From: Litoditis marina
Taxonomy: Eukaryota > Nematoda > Chromadorea > Rhabditida > Rhabditidae
Assembly: GCA_964036275.1 (NCBI GenBank)
Contig: OZ038440.1
Coordinates: 9,957,690 to 10,021,689, forward strand
Direction of reading: 5' to 3'
Length of the DNA: 64,000 nucleotides
Below the pieces are notes generated by a model. That model made no database searches, was not told where the DNA came from, and was given only the letters and a program-made list of their open reading frames with translations. Shown in pieces: positions 1 to 12,100 of this stretch; position 1 is the first letter of the stretch, and every line of letters starts with the position of its first letter. The position numbers and the translations under genes are program-made.

Positions 1-2470
1 CGGGTTGGGGAGGTGTTAGAAACCACGTTTCTGTAATCTAGGATCTAACATGGCATCATTATTCTCTTCTATGTATGTTTATTAAATGATGATTTCCAGA
101 TAAGAACGGCGATATAAGTTGGCAGGGAGATGGCAAGAGAGATCTCTCGCCGGTTCCGGACCCGGCCAAGCATTCTACCCTTTCGCTACTTTTGCCGTAT
201 TTGCCTTTTGATACTCTTTTGGGAAATATAAACTTTCTTTCTCTCATTGTTCGTGTTTTGTTATTTCCTATCTCTCAGTTAAGAGAGATACTTTTCTATT
301 CGCACGATGCTAAAAACTCATTGAGAATGGCAAGAACTAAACAGAATCGAATGAAACGTTATAACACGTAAACTAAATACTATATCGGTCACTCTCCAAA
401 AACATAACGTCAGATAACCGACCACAAAAACGTGTCTGCTGTTCAAGTCATAAGTCCTTGAAGTTTAAAAGCCTAGTTTGAGAGGCATACTGTAGGAGTG
501 TACGAGTGTATGAAACGGACTATTCCAAATCAAGTTGTACACAAGGGAGTTTAGCTGGTAATTACTGGAAAAACTTTCTCAGCCTACAAACCAACGACGT
601 CGCGGTGTAACGGTTGGAGAAACGCTGAGAAAATTCGAAATTAAATCACTTGGAGAAAAAATTGGGTGTATACATTATGTGATGCACCGTTCTCTGAACA
701 GTCATGCTGGAGCTTTCCGGCAGTTTTATGGGGTCTGGGTCTCGCTTTGCGCACTATTTTGCGACTGGTATTTCCGACGGACTGTAATAGCAGAGAAATA
801 GTGTCTCTTTGAGTTGAACGACGTACGATGGGATGGAGAGATCGTGATGCACGTGAATATGACCTCTGGTTGTCCGCCACTGTGAAATATACTTTGGACC
901 AAACCGAGACACCTACAGTTTTCAATTGAATGGTTTCAAGGGGTTCAATCGATAGACCTCTAAGAGGCTCAAAATCGTTTTGAGACAGAGTGAAAACGTT
1001 CTGATTACTTATTTTTCATTTGCAAAAATTAAGACTTGACTGCCTATTTCTGGAGAGGATATGTAAGTTACAGAAGGAAAAAAAATAAGAGCGAAGAAGA
1101 AAAAGAAAAGAGAAAAGAAAGACCGGTGAGGTGCTTTTCTGTTATCCCACCTGAGCTCAGCACTTCCCGCGTTCTTAGGCGATAGGTAATTGTTATTCAA
1201 CACGCGGTGCACCCACATATCAGGGGCCGTATGCAAGAATATCCCGGAGCGTTTTTGCCCATCCTGCGTGCCTTCGCTGTTTCTGTGTCTATATATTTCG
1301 TCCGAAATACAGGTCTACTTTGAGCTCCAACTTTCAGCACCAGTGTTACCGCTTTTGGATTTGGTAAGGCACTCGTATTCGGTTAGGCAAGTAAACTGCT
1401 TGAGAAAGTTTTCAATACGTTTTTCTGAGTTATTGATAACTTAACTGAATTAGCGGCCAACGTTGGGCCTTATTCACAAAAAAGACAAAACAGGTAGAGT
1501 TGAAAATGTTGATGTCAGTTACCTAGTTGAGCTCACAAAGTACGGCCACAGGGTGTTTTGTTGCAATGAGAAACCAGTACAACTTTTGAGTGCACAACGA
1601 GGGAACCTCCTAGATTTTGGTAAAGAGGCCTGGCGCGTTAGCAAAATAGGCCTCTAGAGGATCAACTACCTAGGTCAGCTGGCGACAGACAGTTCAGCTG
1701 GAACGTGACGTCATCAAATCTTTCCACAGTGACAGAAGCGGCCATTCCACGTTAGAACCACCGGGTACTTGACCGACCCAGCCGTGAACCAGTGATTTGA
1801 CAACAAAATCTCAGTTAAAAACGGTATTCTTAAACCGCCCGGCTTTCTCCTTTCCGATGAACGGTTCGAACCGAGCCGCAAACCATCTTACTGAACAAGA
1901 ACCGTGACTGTCTCAGCTTTAGTGACGGGTTCGCCGAGAAATTCGGTTTTCCAATGAAAGAAAATGACTTGTGTGATTTGTGGTTCGTGTTTTATTCTAA
2001 ACAATTCACGGGAAAACAAGGCGTTCAGTCAAGTCGACAAGCAATCAGAAAACTCTCCAGTAACCGGTTCACTGTTTGGTTTGGGAGGAAGGGACTCGGC
2101 CCTCGAGAGAATTCGCGCTCGGGAGCGAACCAAATTTAAACAAACAAAAGTGAACCAAACCAGTTGTATCAACTAATGCTAAAATGTGTTTACGTCAGTT
2201 TACCACGCAAAATTTGGTCACGTCTCGGGTTGAGAACGGAGCTGTTTTGGTTCTTTGCAGCTTGGTTCGAAAAGTATCGTTTTGAGTGCGGTTCCCGAAA
2301 CATCGGTTCGAGACGAAACTGGTCGGGTTTTCTCTCCGACATTCGAATAGTTTTCCGATGTCGTATTATCCAGGTGCTTCATTCGTATTGCGTACAAGCT
2401 GCACTCTGGGATGCCGGAGTATCCTAGTCTGCTCTGCTCACTTCCGAAGCCAAAGAGGTGTCCCATCGTC
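1..2470. other. Gene-free left flank
   Basis: I see no coding exon with convincing family similarity and matching splice sites on either strand. The open frames here are short and lack family similarity. Bases about 1720-2345 are rich in the self-complementary word GGTTCGAACC and its halves (GAACC on the left, GGTTC on the right), which suggests an old fold-back repeat. Confidence 0.5.
1720..2345. repeat. Region rich in GGTTCGAACC-type words
   Basis: The left part has repeated GAACC/GAACCG words and the right part repeated GGTTC/GGTTCG words. A complete palindrome, cGGTTCGAACCg, lies near 1863. This resembles the other fold-back elements in the window, but I found no clear terminal repeat or target duplication, so the boundaries are approximate. 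Confidence 0.35.
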
Positions 2471-2783
2471 GGCCATTTCTACAACTAACCTGTTTTTTGG
2501 TAACCTAGTGAGGATTTTGGTAATCAATCTTACAGGTTCGCCTTTGAGCAGGAGTAGATAACCTGAAAGAAACCTAAAACAAAAACTAGTTTACCGTGAG
2601 AATTATATTTTTCGGTAGATTGGAGGGCAAGCGGTTTTCCATTTCGGGTTACCAACCCGGTCAGGTAACCTGAAAGCAGGTTACCCACACAAGCAGATTA
2701 CCTACCCAGTTAATCTGTGAGAATGGTTAACAAAACCCGTTAGATTACCGAAAAGCTCGATAGGATTGTGAATTCACTTCCAC
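2471..2783. repeat. Fold-back element, GGCCAATTC family (old copy)
   Basis: The left end reads GGCCATTTCTACAACTAACC and the right end TTGTGAATTCAC. The interior is made of GGTAACC/GGTTACC-like words in both orientations. The left end closely matches the family members at 3891 and 15396. No target duplication is visible. Confidence 0.55.
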
Positions 2784-3343
2784 CCGTCGTGGAAGACACG
2801 GACGTCACCACGCACCTCATTGAACGTGAATCCACGGAAATATAGGACACGCCGATCGTTACTGCGAATGTGAGGAACTACTATTCTAAAATACCATTAA
2901 AGTGAGGGCGAGAGAAATCCTGATTAAAGGAACCGTACATCTATAATGTGCAGTGCAAATGTTTGGAAAATGAAAAAATTACTGTGATGCAGCAATTCTA
3001 AATCCCCTACTGTTTTGTTGTTCTATTTTTTCAAATCTATTTTCACAGCTTTAATTCTTATAAGTCTGGCATGTTCTGAGTAGGGGTGTTTATGTTTTTT
3101 AAAGAAAACGGAGAAAGACAAGAAAATGAAACTTGGATGAATGTACGTGGTTTTTCCTTGTTCACAAAGTCGATTCACCTCAACCCTTCCCTCTCCAGTT
3201 CAAGAAAAACGGTCCATTTAAAGTACTTTGGATACCCGAATATAGCGCGCGCCAGAAGAGACAAAAATATGTGCACCGTATCCTAACTAGGTTCATTAGT
3301 TCACAATAGAAGCTGTCTTGACCAGCTCGCCTTTTCAGTTTTG

Positions 3344-3363
3344 ATAATAATAATAATAATAAT
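3344..3363. repeat. (AAT)n microsatellite
   Basis: This is a simple run of AAT/ATA units. Confidence 0.9.
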
Positions 3364-3530
3364 ACTTTCACGGCAATTCTCTCAGCCGGAGTGGTACTTT
3401 ATTAAGCAACTCAAATAATCACACACTATTCAAATCATCAATAGTAGTTAGGACTGTCCGTAGAGGGTGGAGACCAGTTCATGTGGTTCGCTGGATGCCG
3501 CGGCGAGCAGGAACCGAACTCAAATCATGT

Positions 3531-3620
3531 AGAAAGAGAAAGAGAAAGAGAGAGAGAAAGAGAAAGAGAAAGAGAAAGAGAAAGAGAAAGAGAAAGAGAA
3601 AGAGAAAGAGAGAAAGAAAG
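3531..3620. repeat. (AGAGAA)n purine microsatellite
   Basis: About 90 bases of nearly perfect AGAGAA/GAAAGA units make a homopurine tract on the plus strand. The long minus-strand open frame over it (Phe/Ser/Leu-rich) is an artefact of the repeat. Confidence 0.9.
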
Positions 3621-3890
3621 TAAGGAGAGATGAGAACAGGGAAGGAAGGGGGGGGGGATAAAAACAAATGGAGGAATGAGGGAGAGCGACCGGCAAGGAT
3701 CTGTTTAGAGAGGGAGAGAAGAGCATTTGAGAAAGTTGATGAACTGACAGCGTATCAGCAAACATTGTACTACTTAATGACGTAATCTCGAATTTCCGAT
3801 ACTGCTGCACCCATACTCCTAATCCACAGGGCTCAATCTGAAGTCTGCTCTGTGGCCGCAGGGTTATGAATTGAGCGCAGTTCCAATAAA

Positions 3891-4157
3891 GGGCCAATTC
3901 TATATCTAACTGGTTTTTTGGAAACCTAACCGGTCTTTGTGTACTTTTTAGGTTACCTAAGGGTAAGCCGAAAGTCATCTGAAACCACATTTGGTTACGG
4001 TTCGAACTAACGGTAAAACCAAAGTTTACGTTAGATGGAAGGGTAAATGGTTTTCCTTTTAGGTTAGCACCCGGTTATCTACCCAGGTATTCTTGCAATG
4101 GATCACCAAAAACTGGTGAGGTCACTAAAAAACCCGGGTATATATAGAATTCACCCC
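3891..4157. repeat. Fold-back element, GGCCAATTC family
   Basis: The left terminus GGGCCAATTCTATATC and the right terminus TATATAGAATTCACCCC are inverted repeats of each other. Between them lie repeated CTAACCGG/GGTTACC/ACCCGGT words in both orientations. It shares its left-end sequence (CTAAC-GGTTTTTTGG) with the copy at 2471. No clean target duplication is seen. Confidence 0.65.
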
Positions 4158-4179
4158 TATAGGACAGCCGGCTTTCTCT

Positions 4180-4657
4180 AACTGCAGCTTCCGCGCTCCG
4201 CTGCTAATTGTCGCGCGCGCGGCGTTTTCTGCCGCTCCACGCGACGGTTATTGATTCAGTTGTCGTTGCTTGCGGCCGGCCAGCACTTTTCGTTAGGTAG
4301 GCGTTTTCGCATTGATTCTGCTCTCTCTCTGCCTGCATCTTCATATCCGCATAAGTGCTTCACAACCCTGTCATTCCTGCAAGTGTACTAGCCGTAGTAA
4401 AGCAGGAAAATTGAGTAAAAATTTAAATTTTCGGAGTTTTTGAGGTGTAAATTGATTTTTACGAATTTTTCCTTCATTCTCCATATCCTTCAATTAATGG
4501 TGCACGGTGTTGCGGTTGTTCAATTTGAGTGTCAGTCTTGTTAATTCGGTTTTTTTTCCAAGTAGTGACGTGTGCCTGCTTGTTTTTTGCATTGTCGTTT
4601 TCTCACGATTAATGTCTGCTACGTATCCACGAGCTTGTGCCTACATGTTGTGTTCCG
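4180..4657 (+). promoter_or_regulatory. Probable VAMP promoter and non-coding first exon
   Basis: A CpG-rich block at about 4190-4280, with a run of CGCGCGCG, stands out from the A+T-rich surroundings. It is followed by a strong donor-like site, TTCCG|GTAAGT, at 4657/4658. The next good acceptor, TTTTTCAG at 6707, leads into the exon with the synaptobrevin start codon. I infer a 5' UTR exon ending at 4657 and a leader intron of about 2 kb. The transcription start is not determined. The alternative is that the VAMP leader is added by trans-splicing at 6708 and this GTAAGT is fortuitous. Confidence 0.4.
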
Positions 4658-5975
4658 GTAAGTGATCATAATGTATAGATACCAAACTTATTTCGTCTAT
4701 AGTCTGTTGGATGGATATGTTCTCCGCCTTTTAAATAAAATTTCCCATATCAATAATAGTCTGACTTTGCGAGTGTATGGATACAGGATACTACTGACTG
4801 ATTTCTGTTAGGGATGGAGTAAGAGTAAACATGAGTAGTTAAAGTCTAATTAGGTCGTATGTGTTTGGTTCAGACTAGTTGTTGTTTTATGTTTTACTCA
4901 CTTTCAGCATAACTTCTATTTTAATTAGTGTCATCGGGTTTTGATCTGATCTTGTTCCCATCTATCAGTCCCATCTATCTGAAATCTTTTTTGAGTAATA
5001 CGTATTTGGTCACTAACGGCGTTGACATCGATTATTCGCAGTGCCATGCCACCAACCCAAACCCGCTCTTGCTCTATCTCGCACTCCCAATTATTGTCTC
5101 CCATTCTTTCACACGCCACCAAACATTCATCTTGGCTCGACCCCTTTATACCTTCATTTCTTTGGACAAACTGAGCTTGTAGTGCAATCAAAATACATGA
5201 AACTTAAACTATAAAAACGTACGTACTACGTCCAATATGCTTCGAAAGCTGAATAGGCTGTTCGTTCCACGTAAGAGAAAGTTCGGAAAGACATAATTTA
5301 CATATTCACTAGCAAACCCGAACATTATGAAAACTTTCTCTTATCATAAAACTGAGAAAACCGCACATTTTACTAGTTTCTAGTTTGCATAAAAATCAAG
5401 AACTGCTGTTTCCTGTTTTGTTTTAAGCGGTGTATTCCCGTTTCTTGGCTGTGTTCTCGAGAATATTTTCAATATTGATAGGAAGCGAAGTTATATTTCA
5501 TTCATAACTTCGAAGGGGGTTCTCTTTCTCTGTTATCGTTACAACGATACAATTAGACAAGTACAGTAAAATGATCGCGGTTGATGGGGTCGGTTGGCAA
5601 TAACAACTCTATTGATTACTTTTATTCTCTGTCGATGGGAAATTTTCGTCAAAAACATGAAATAACTACTTGATTGTTTTGCATTGATTGTGGGGAAACC
5701 GGGAAACTTTCCCCAAGTATTTCGTAATCATTGATGTGTCATGTGTATCACATGGTGTGGTGGTTTAAGTTTCCGATTCGCTCATATAATGTATTGATTC
5801 TTCGTTCGATATTATTAGTTTTCTTTCGGCATAGTTAAGTATAATTGGAATAGCAGAATAGAATTAAAACAAAACTTAGCATTTTTGTGATCTGTGAGAT
5901 GTTTATATCGTTAATAATTCTAAATTCTAAGGTGTTCTCAAGTGATTAAGATTAAGAACTGTTTGCGGTTTCTAA

Positions 5976-6145
5976 CATACACCAGTAAGGTCCGACTAAG
6001 CGACGAAAATTAGTCCGTTTTCAGATGTAAACACGTGAAAATTCAGGATTTTGCATCAAAAGTAGACCGATTTTCATCTTTTTGACTGATAAGTAGTCCG
6101 TTTTGCGAATTTTTCCGACTATTCGGACAACCTTGCGGGTGTATG
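5976..6145 (+). mobile_element. 170-bp hAT-like MITE, copy 1
   Basis: The element has terminal inverted repeats CATACACC...GGTGTATG and is flanked by a perfect 8-bp direct repeat, GTTTCTAA, at 5968-5975 and 6146-6153. An 8-bp target duplication is typical of the hAT superfamily (also P and Merlin). It has no coding capacity. It lies in the presumed VAMP leader intron. Confidence 0.85.
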
Positions 6146-6259
6146 GTTTCTAAAGTTTCGCTTAATGAAGTTTTATACATACTGATGCCGGTAACAAGTT
6201 GTAGTTACTATTACTCTCAGTCTTTCTACATATTAAAGAAGAAAGTAGTCACTTGAACT

Positions 6260-6429
6260 CATACACCAGCAAGGTTGTCCGAATAGTCAGAAAAATTCGA
6301 AAAACGGACTACTTTTCAGCCTAAAACATGAAAATTGGTCTACCTTTGATGAAAAATTCTAAATTTTCACGTGTTCACATCTGAAAACGGCTTACTTTTT
6401 CTGGCTTAGTCAGACCTTACTGGTGTATG
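6260..6429 (-). mobile_element. 170-bp hAT-like MITE, copy 2 (inverted)
   Basis: This has the same length and ends (CATACACCAG...CTGGTGTATG) as copy 1, but lies in the opposite orientation and is diverged in sequence. Its own perfect 8-bp duplication, CTTGAACT, at 6252-6259 and 6430-6437, proves an independent insertion. Together the two copies form a long hairpin with a 114-bp loop. Confidence 0.85.
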
Positions 6430-6758
6430 CTTGAACTTGAAAGTGTCTTGAGTCATTATTGACGTGGACTATTTTCTATCTCGTGTCTCCATCTCTGACG
6501 ATCTTTTCACTAATGAGGTGTGTTCGAATCTTGTATCCGCCCACTATTTCCGATCTTTCTTTGCTCTAGTCCTCCAGTCTAATCATCTTTGTTTCAGAAA
6601 ATAAGATTGTGAATTTTCACTGTAATTGATTTATTGATTAGTTACGACTTGTTTCGATGTATTTAATGTTTTGTCTTCAATCAACGCTATAACAGTCGGT
6701 TTTTCAGAGGGCCACCCCTTTCGGTTCGCTTGTCAGGTCATCTATTTCGAACTGAACA

Positions 6759-8558
6759 ATGGAAGGTTGGTTTACGTTTGTTATTATTTTATTAGTTTTA
6801 CATTTTGTATCCAAACGCAATTAAAGAAGGCACCGATCGCCATGTTTAGCGTTGAAAAGTGGTTTTATTCCATCTGATACATAATCGTGTGCCTACTAAG
6901 CCTACTACTCCATTTTCCCGAAAGTTTGATGGTAGATGTTTAATAGTTTTCAAAGAGGAACCCGAGAGTTCCACACATTTAGACTTTTTTAGAGGTTAAG
7001 ATCTGCAATGGCATTGAAAACTGGTTTTTAAACCATTGAGAATACACTCATTCTTAAACACTGGCAGACGCAGACGGGTGTCACTTTTAGTCATTCCTAA
7101 TTTTTCGTACCATTACCCGATTTGGCCTTGTACCCACCCAAACTTTCGTAAACAAATAGCCTAAAAAATCCAGCAAACGGAATACGTTCTTTCAAAGTTG
7201 TAGAAACGTAATTCTGATGGAAATTAATGAAATTTTTCGGATTTTGGAAGTATTGATGGAATACACCACTCTTTAACCACATAGTTTTAATCATCTACTT
7301 CTACCTATCTTCTATTTCTCCTTTTTCTTTTCTTTAATGTTTATCATTGTGACATTCTTCGCAGGTCAGGGTGGAGATGCAGCGGGAGGAAGTCAGGGAG
7401 GACCCCGTCCCTCCAACAAGAGACTGCAACAGACACAGGCACAAGTAGATGAGGTGGTCGGCATCATGAAGGTACACCTTTTATCTTCATTCCAATACTC
7501 ATCTCTTCTGGGGATTAGTGAAGAGGACATACACCACTACGGTCCGAGTATTCGACAAAAAGACTCCATTTTAAATTTAAACAAGTGAAAATTAATCGTT
7601 TTGTACAAAAATTAGAGAAATTTGCTCGTTTTGAGCAAAAAAAGTAGCCCGATTCTCGATTTTTTATTTCGGACAACTTTGCTACGATTACAATAGTATG
7701 ATGTATGATTACGACTGTATAATACAATAGGCTCATCCGACCAGGGGTGACCACAAAGCTTCACTTTACGATCAGTCCGGTCTCCGTTCTTTAACTGAAT
7801 GAAGTTTACTGAAAACGTGATATCTCGCGAAACTGCGTGGGGCATTTACTGCATCTGCATTATCTATCAGCCCACGTATTAGCTATTTTCATCATGAGAA
7901 TTTAGTCGACGAACTTGTGATGTTTAGACTCAGAAGATTCAGATTATTCCCCTGGAAGGCTAGATTATCTTTGATATGTTAAATTTGGAGAGAGAATGGA
8001 AAGTTTTTGAGAATATGGATGTTGGAAACCCTCTGGTTCAAGAAGAGAGAATATTTGCGACTATTTGAGTATCTTCGTATAAACGCAGCTTTTATAGGTG
8101 AACGTGGAGAAAGTGTTGGAACGTGATCAGAAACTGTCACAGCTGGATGATCGTGCGGATGCTCTTCAGGTATATTTTGGTTAATTTCTTTTTACACTTA
8201 TTATCTAAATGTCCATGTCATTAAAAGGGTACAATAACCGGTTGTATTGGTTGTTAATCATTTATTCTTTGAGGTAATCGACGTATTTATCCTGTAGTTA
8301 ATTTTTGTCTCTTGAGTAGCAGGGTCTAGTACTTTACTGGATATTACGTAAGAAAAGTTAGGGATGCTATGTTCAATAAGTCACCCTACACATGTATACT
8401 ATAATATTCATTCGCAGGAAGGAGCTTCTCAGTTCGAGAAATCGGCTGCGACCCTGAAGCGTAAATACTGGTGGAAGAACATCAAGATGATGATCATCAT
8501 GTGTGCTATCGTGGTGATTCTGATCATCATCATCGTGCTCTGGGCTGGAGGAAAGTAA
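6759..8558 (+). CDS. VAMP: Synaptobrevin / VAMP (R-SNARE)
   Basis: This vesicle-membrane R-SNARE pairs with plasma-membrane Q-SNAREs to drive exocytosis. Coding exons are 6759-6765, 7365-7471, 8098-8169 and 8418-8558. The phases close to give 108 aa, close to vertebrate VAMP1/2. A Gly/Pro/Asn-rich N-terminus (about 1-20) leads into the SNARE motif (about 21-78), with [20 protein letters not shown] and the zero-layer Arg at residue 47. Next come the basic-aromatic juxtamembrane segment KRKYWWKN and a C-terminal membrane anchor (about 86-104). Only 7 coding bases (Met-Glu plus one base) lie in the first coding exon, so automatic gene finders may miss the start. I chose this ATG because it joins in frame to the Gly-rich N-terminus through a normal GT-AG intron. 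The polyadenylation signal is at 9002, and the syntaxin-18 gene starts only about 130 bases further on. Confidence 0.95.
7528..7707. repeat. Diverged copy of the 170-bp MITE
   Basis: It begins CATACACCAC and contains the GTCCGAGTATTCG...CGGACAACTTTGC blocks seen in the copies at 5976 and 6260. The right end is eroded (GATGTATG). It lies in VAMP intron 2. Confidence 0.5.
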
Positions 8559-9001
8559 GAGTGGACTGACACCACTCCTAGGCTCTTATTCTCGTCTATT
8601 TCCCTAATTTCTGCCCCACAATCACTTCAATGAGTCTTGTAAGTGAAACTATGTTTGACTATCCGTTGTATTTATTCCTGTATTCAGCTTTTAACCTAAA
8701 CTCACCTAGTTAGTTTTTCGGGAATCTTCTCTATGGTTGTGTACATTATCACTTTGCCATTCTACAGCACAACCACAATTCTGTCTATCTATCATAGTTG
8801 GCCATTTGAGGCCCTCAATATCGTCATCACATAATACTTCCAGAGTGCATAGAGACGAATTCCTTTTCCTCCAGTACCCTTGAGAGTTTTAATTTATTCC
8901 AACAAGTTGTTGTGTATAGTAGCCGCTTCTCCCATACGTGCTCGGAATCTTGACATTTTACATGTAGTTATTTATATACGTAGTCTATTCACACGTTCTT
9001 G

Positions 9002-9007
9002 AATAAA
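9002..9007 (+). terminator. VAMP polyadenylation signal
   Basis: AATAAA lies about 445 bases after the VAMP stop codon and is followed by T-rich sequence. It is the last canonical signal before the syntaxin-18 gene. Confidence 0.7.
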
Positions 9008-9137
9008 ATTTTATGTTTTCAATGTTCTATTGTGTCTAAATATTTAGTTCAATCCTTGATTCATATCTGCTGTGACGTGAAAACTTTCCACGAATTCAAT
9101 TGGTCATGTTTGACCTGAACTCTGGTTTTAAGGACGT

Positions 9138-12100
9138 ATGTCCGTGGACCAGACTCCATATTTCAAGGCCAGAGCCAAAACAATTGCTCAGAGAAAGGCC
9201 CGCGAAAATACGCCAGTTGAGGAAGGTGAGCACAAAGGTTGAAAATGTAATTTGGCTCTCATTTATCGTTAATGATCGTTAATCAGGCTGGTTACAATTA
9301 GTGGAAGCTAAAAATGATTATATGTGTATGTATTCATGAGTTATATCAAAAAGCGTTACATTCTCTCGTACCCAGAGTTATGAATATTCAGTATCTATGG
9401 TTGGTAATGTGATCTCCAATGATGAAGTTCGTTCACTTGGCAGTTAAGAACAATGGTATAACGTGTCCTAATTGTAAGTTACGTTTTGACGCTTAATGCA
9501 GAATGGACTATTATTCCGCCCATTTAGAATGGAAGAGAAAGTTTGGTGCGTGTAAAGCTATCTTCGAATTGGAAAAATTGACTTTTCTGCATTAGTAAGT
9601 TTGGTTAATTGATACCACTCGGTACTCGGCTGTTTGATAGTTCTAAATGCACCAATCATATCAGACTGAGATCATCATAATCACCATAAAAACATAGTTT
9701 ATGGAATACGCAGTATATATCTCTACCCTAACTACCCTAGTTTGTAATTGTTTTCAGAAGTGTCAAATCCGCGCCACCAACCGTCACTTCTGTACAAAAG
9801 TCTCGCCTCGACTGCCACAGTTATTGGACGAGATGTGGCCGATTTCGCACAACTGATCTATGCGAGAAGGTTAGTTTTCAGGTTACCATCAACTCTTTAT
9901 CTCAGTTTGTATTTTTGTAACCAGGTTTAGAATTTGAGACAGGTGCACGTGGGCTTGAAAAGTAGAAATTCTCGACCTTTCCTAAAAATCACAACAACGG
10001 ATTCTTTATTTCAATTCATTAGATTGATTGACTTGATTTATAACGGTGGTATGGTTTGGAATTGAAAAAGTGCAATCATTCGAAAAAATCTTACAAACGA
10101 TTATCATCATTTTGGAAGTTTTTCAGGCGTGACTATTTGGCGTTCAATGCCCCTGTGCCCACCATGTCAGAGAGTGACCGAGATAGGTTCGACCAGGACA
10201 GTGAAAAGGTTAGAATGATGTAATCCGGTATTTTATGCATTGTCTGTATTGATTTCGCGTAGTGTTGTGCAGATATTTTGTTCCAATAGTTCATAATAAC
10301 AAGCTACAAAAGGAAACGGTCATTTGTATACCCACATTGCAATGAAGAAGTTTTAGTTGTCAAACATTTGAGTAATTTCGATAGACGAGAGGATTCCGTA
10401 TAACTTACATTATGTTGATAAAGTGTATATTCGTAGTGTTTTTACAAATGTAGCTAGATCGTGTACAAATCTTTCCTTAGTACGCAAAAAAACGACCATT
10501 GCACGTACCGTACATTTTGGTGCCAGCCGTGACATGTTAGGTCGCATTCATGCCTTTGCGTAGTTTAGCCTACACTTTAACGCCGACGTAACGCCCACTA
10601 CATCGATACGCATACTTTCTTCATTATTAACGTTAAACGTCGACGTGAAAAGTATGAATGCGATCTTATTGTCCCTGTTTCAGGCCCTACGTCATCTGAG
10701 CACTTCGATTCAACAGTTGACCAAACGCCTGAAGATGGAGACTCTCCGCACCACTGAAGAAAAGAAACATTTGCAGATGGTGACCGAAATATTGGATCAA
10801 TACCTGAAGAGAGTCGCCAAGGTGGTCACCGAAATGAGGTGGGATTTGTTTGATTGAATAACACACTAGGGAAACATGACAAATTGTTAGTTGTAGTTTG
10901 GTGTGGAGGCACATCACAATCCTATACTCACAAAACACTGGATTGAGAATTTTGTGGACAGTACCCCCACTAAGAAATGTGACCCGCGACCCCCTTTTTC
11001 TTACCGGAAGTATAAGTATTCCGACTAAATTGAACAATAAATTGATTATGTTTATATTGAGAATGCCACGGGACCCATTTATGCTTGAAATGTTTACCCA
11101 CAACCCCTCCGCCAAAACTAGGCTAAGTTAGTGTATGATCACAATTCTTTTTGGAGGTTCAGATGCAGCGGAATCAAACTACAAACTATGTAGATGGGAA
11201 ACATGACCACCGTGATTTATTTTCATCTCGGAGCGACCCCTGTTCTATAAGCAGACGGGGGAGAGTTATATTGTATATTTCTCTTTCGTCGGACACTTCC
11301 AGTGTCTAGCCTTATTTATTTCCAATTTTCAATGGCTTTGTTGTTGTTTTTTGTTCTTTAGTTATCCTGATCATAGTGTTTTCTAGGAAATTGCGTATTC
11401 GTAGTGTGGCCTCTCGTAGAGACACGTGGAGACTGTCCAGTTTGGTGCAGGCGTCGAAAAAGAAGAAAAAGACATCGCTCGGCAATCCAATCGATACTTC
11501 GGATGGAGTGAGGCGCAGAATGGGTGAGTTCGCTCTTTTCTTTATCGGTGGCGTATTTATAAGTTTTGAAACTCTGTGGGCTCTTTTAGCATTGTAGATC
11601 ATAATGACGTCGCTCATTGAAAGACAGGATGATACTGTATAACTCACATTATGTTGACAGTGTATGTATATTTTCGATATCTACTCAAAACAACGATTTC
11701 TGCTGTTTTGGTTACAGTATCTAGCGCATGAAAGACAATATTTTGCAGGTCGTGGAGTGGAAAAGAAAGAAATCGAATCGGGCGAAATGGACTCTGTTCT
11801 TGCCACCCGCCACACAGAAACAGTGGCCAGCGAGAGGGACGTGAAACCGAGAAAGAACTCGGATGGCTGGGAGAATTCAGTGGTGTTTGTAAAAGAGGAG
11901 GATGTATCGAATGGTGAGTAAATCCGTTCTATATAACAGCTAGTTTTTCTTGTTTATTCCAATTCAGAAGAAGAACAATATCATCAGCACGTCGGTTCAC
12001 AAAAACTGACGGCAAACTCTATCCTTTTCTGCACGTCACTTCTTTATGCTAAACAGCTAAACGATACGTGTTCGCATAGAGTAATGATGTTTTCTACAAT

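Noticed and set aside
3520..3990. 156-residue minus-strand open frame
   Set aside because: Half of it is the translation of the AGAGAA repeat, and there is no domain.
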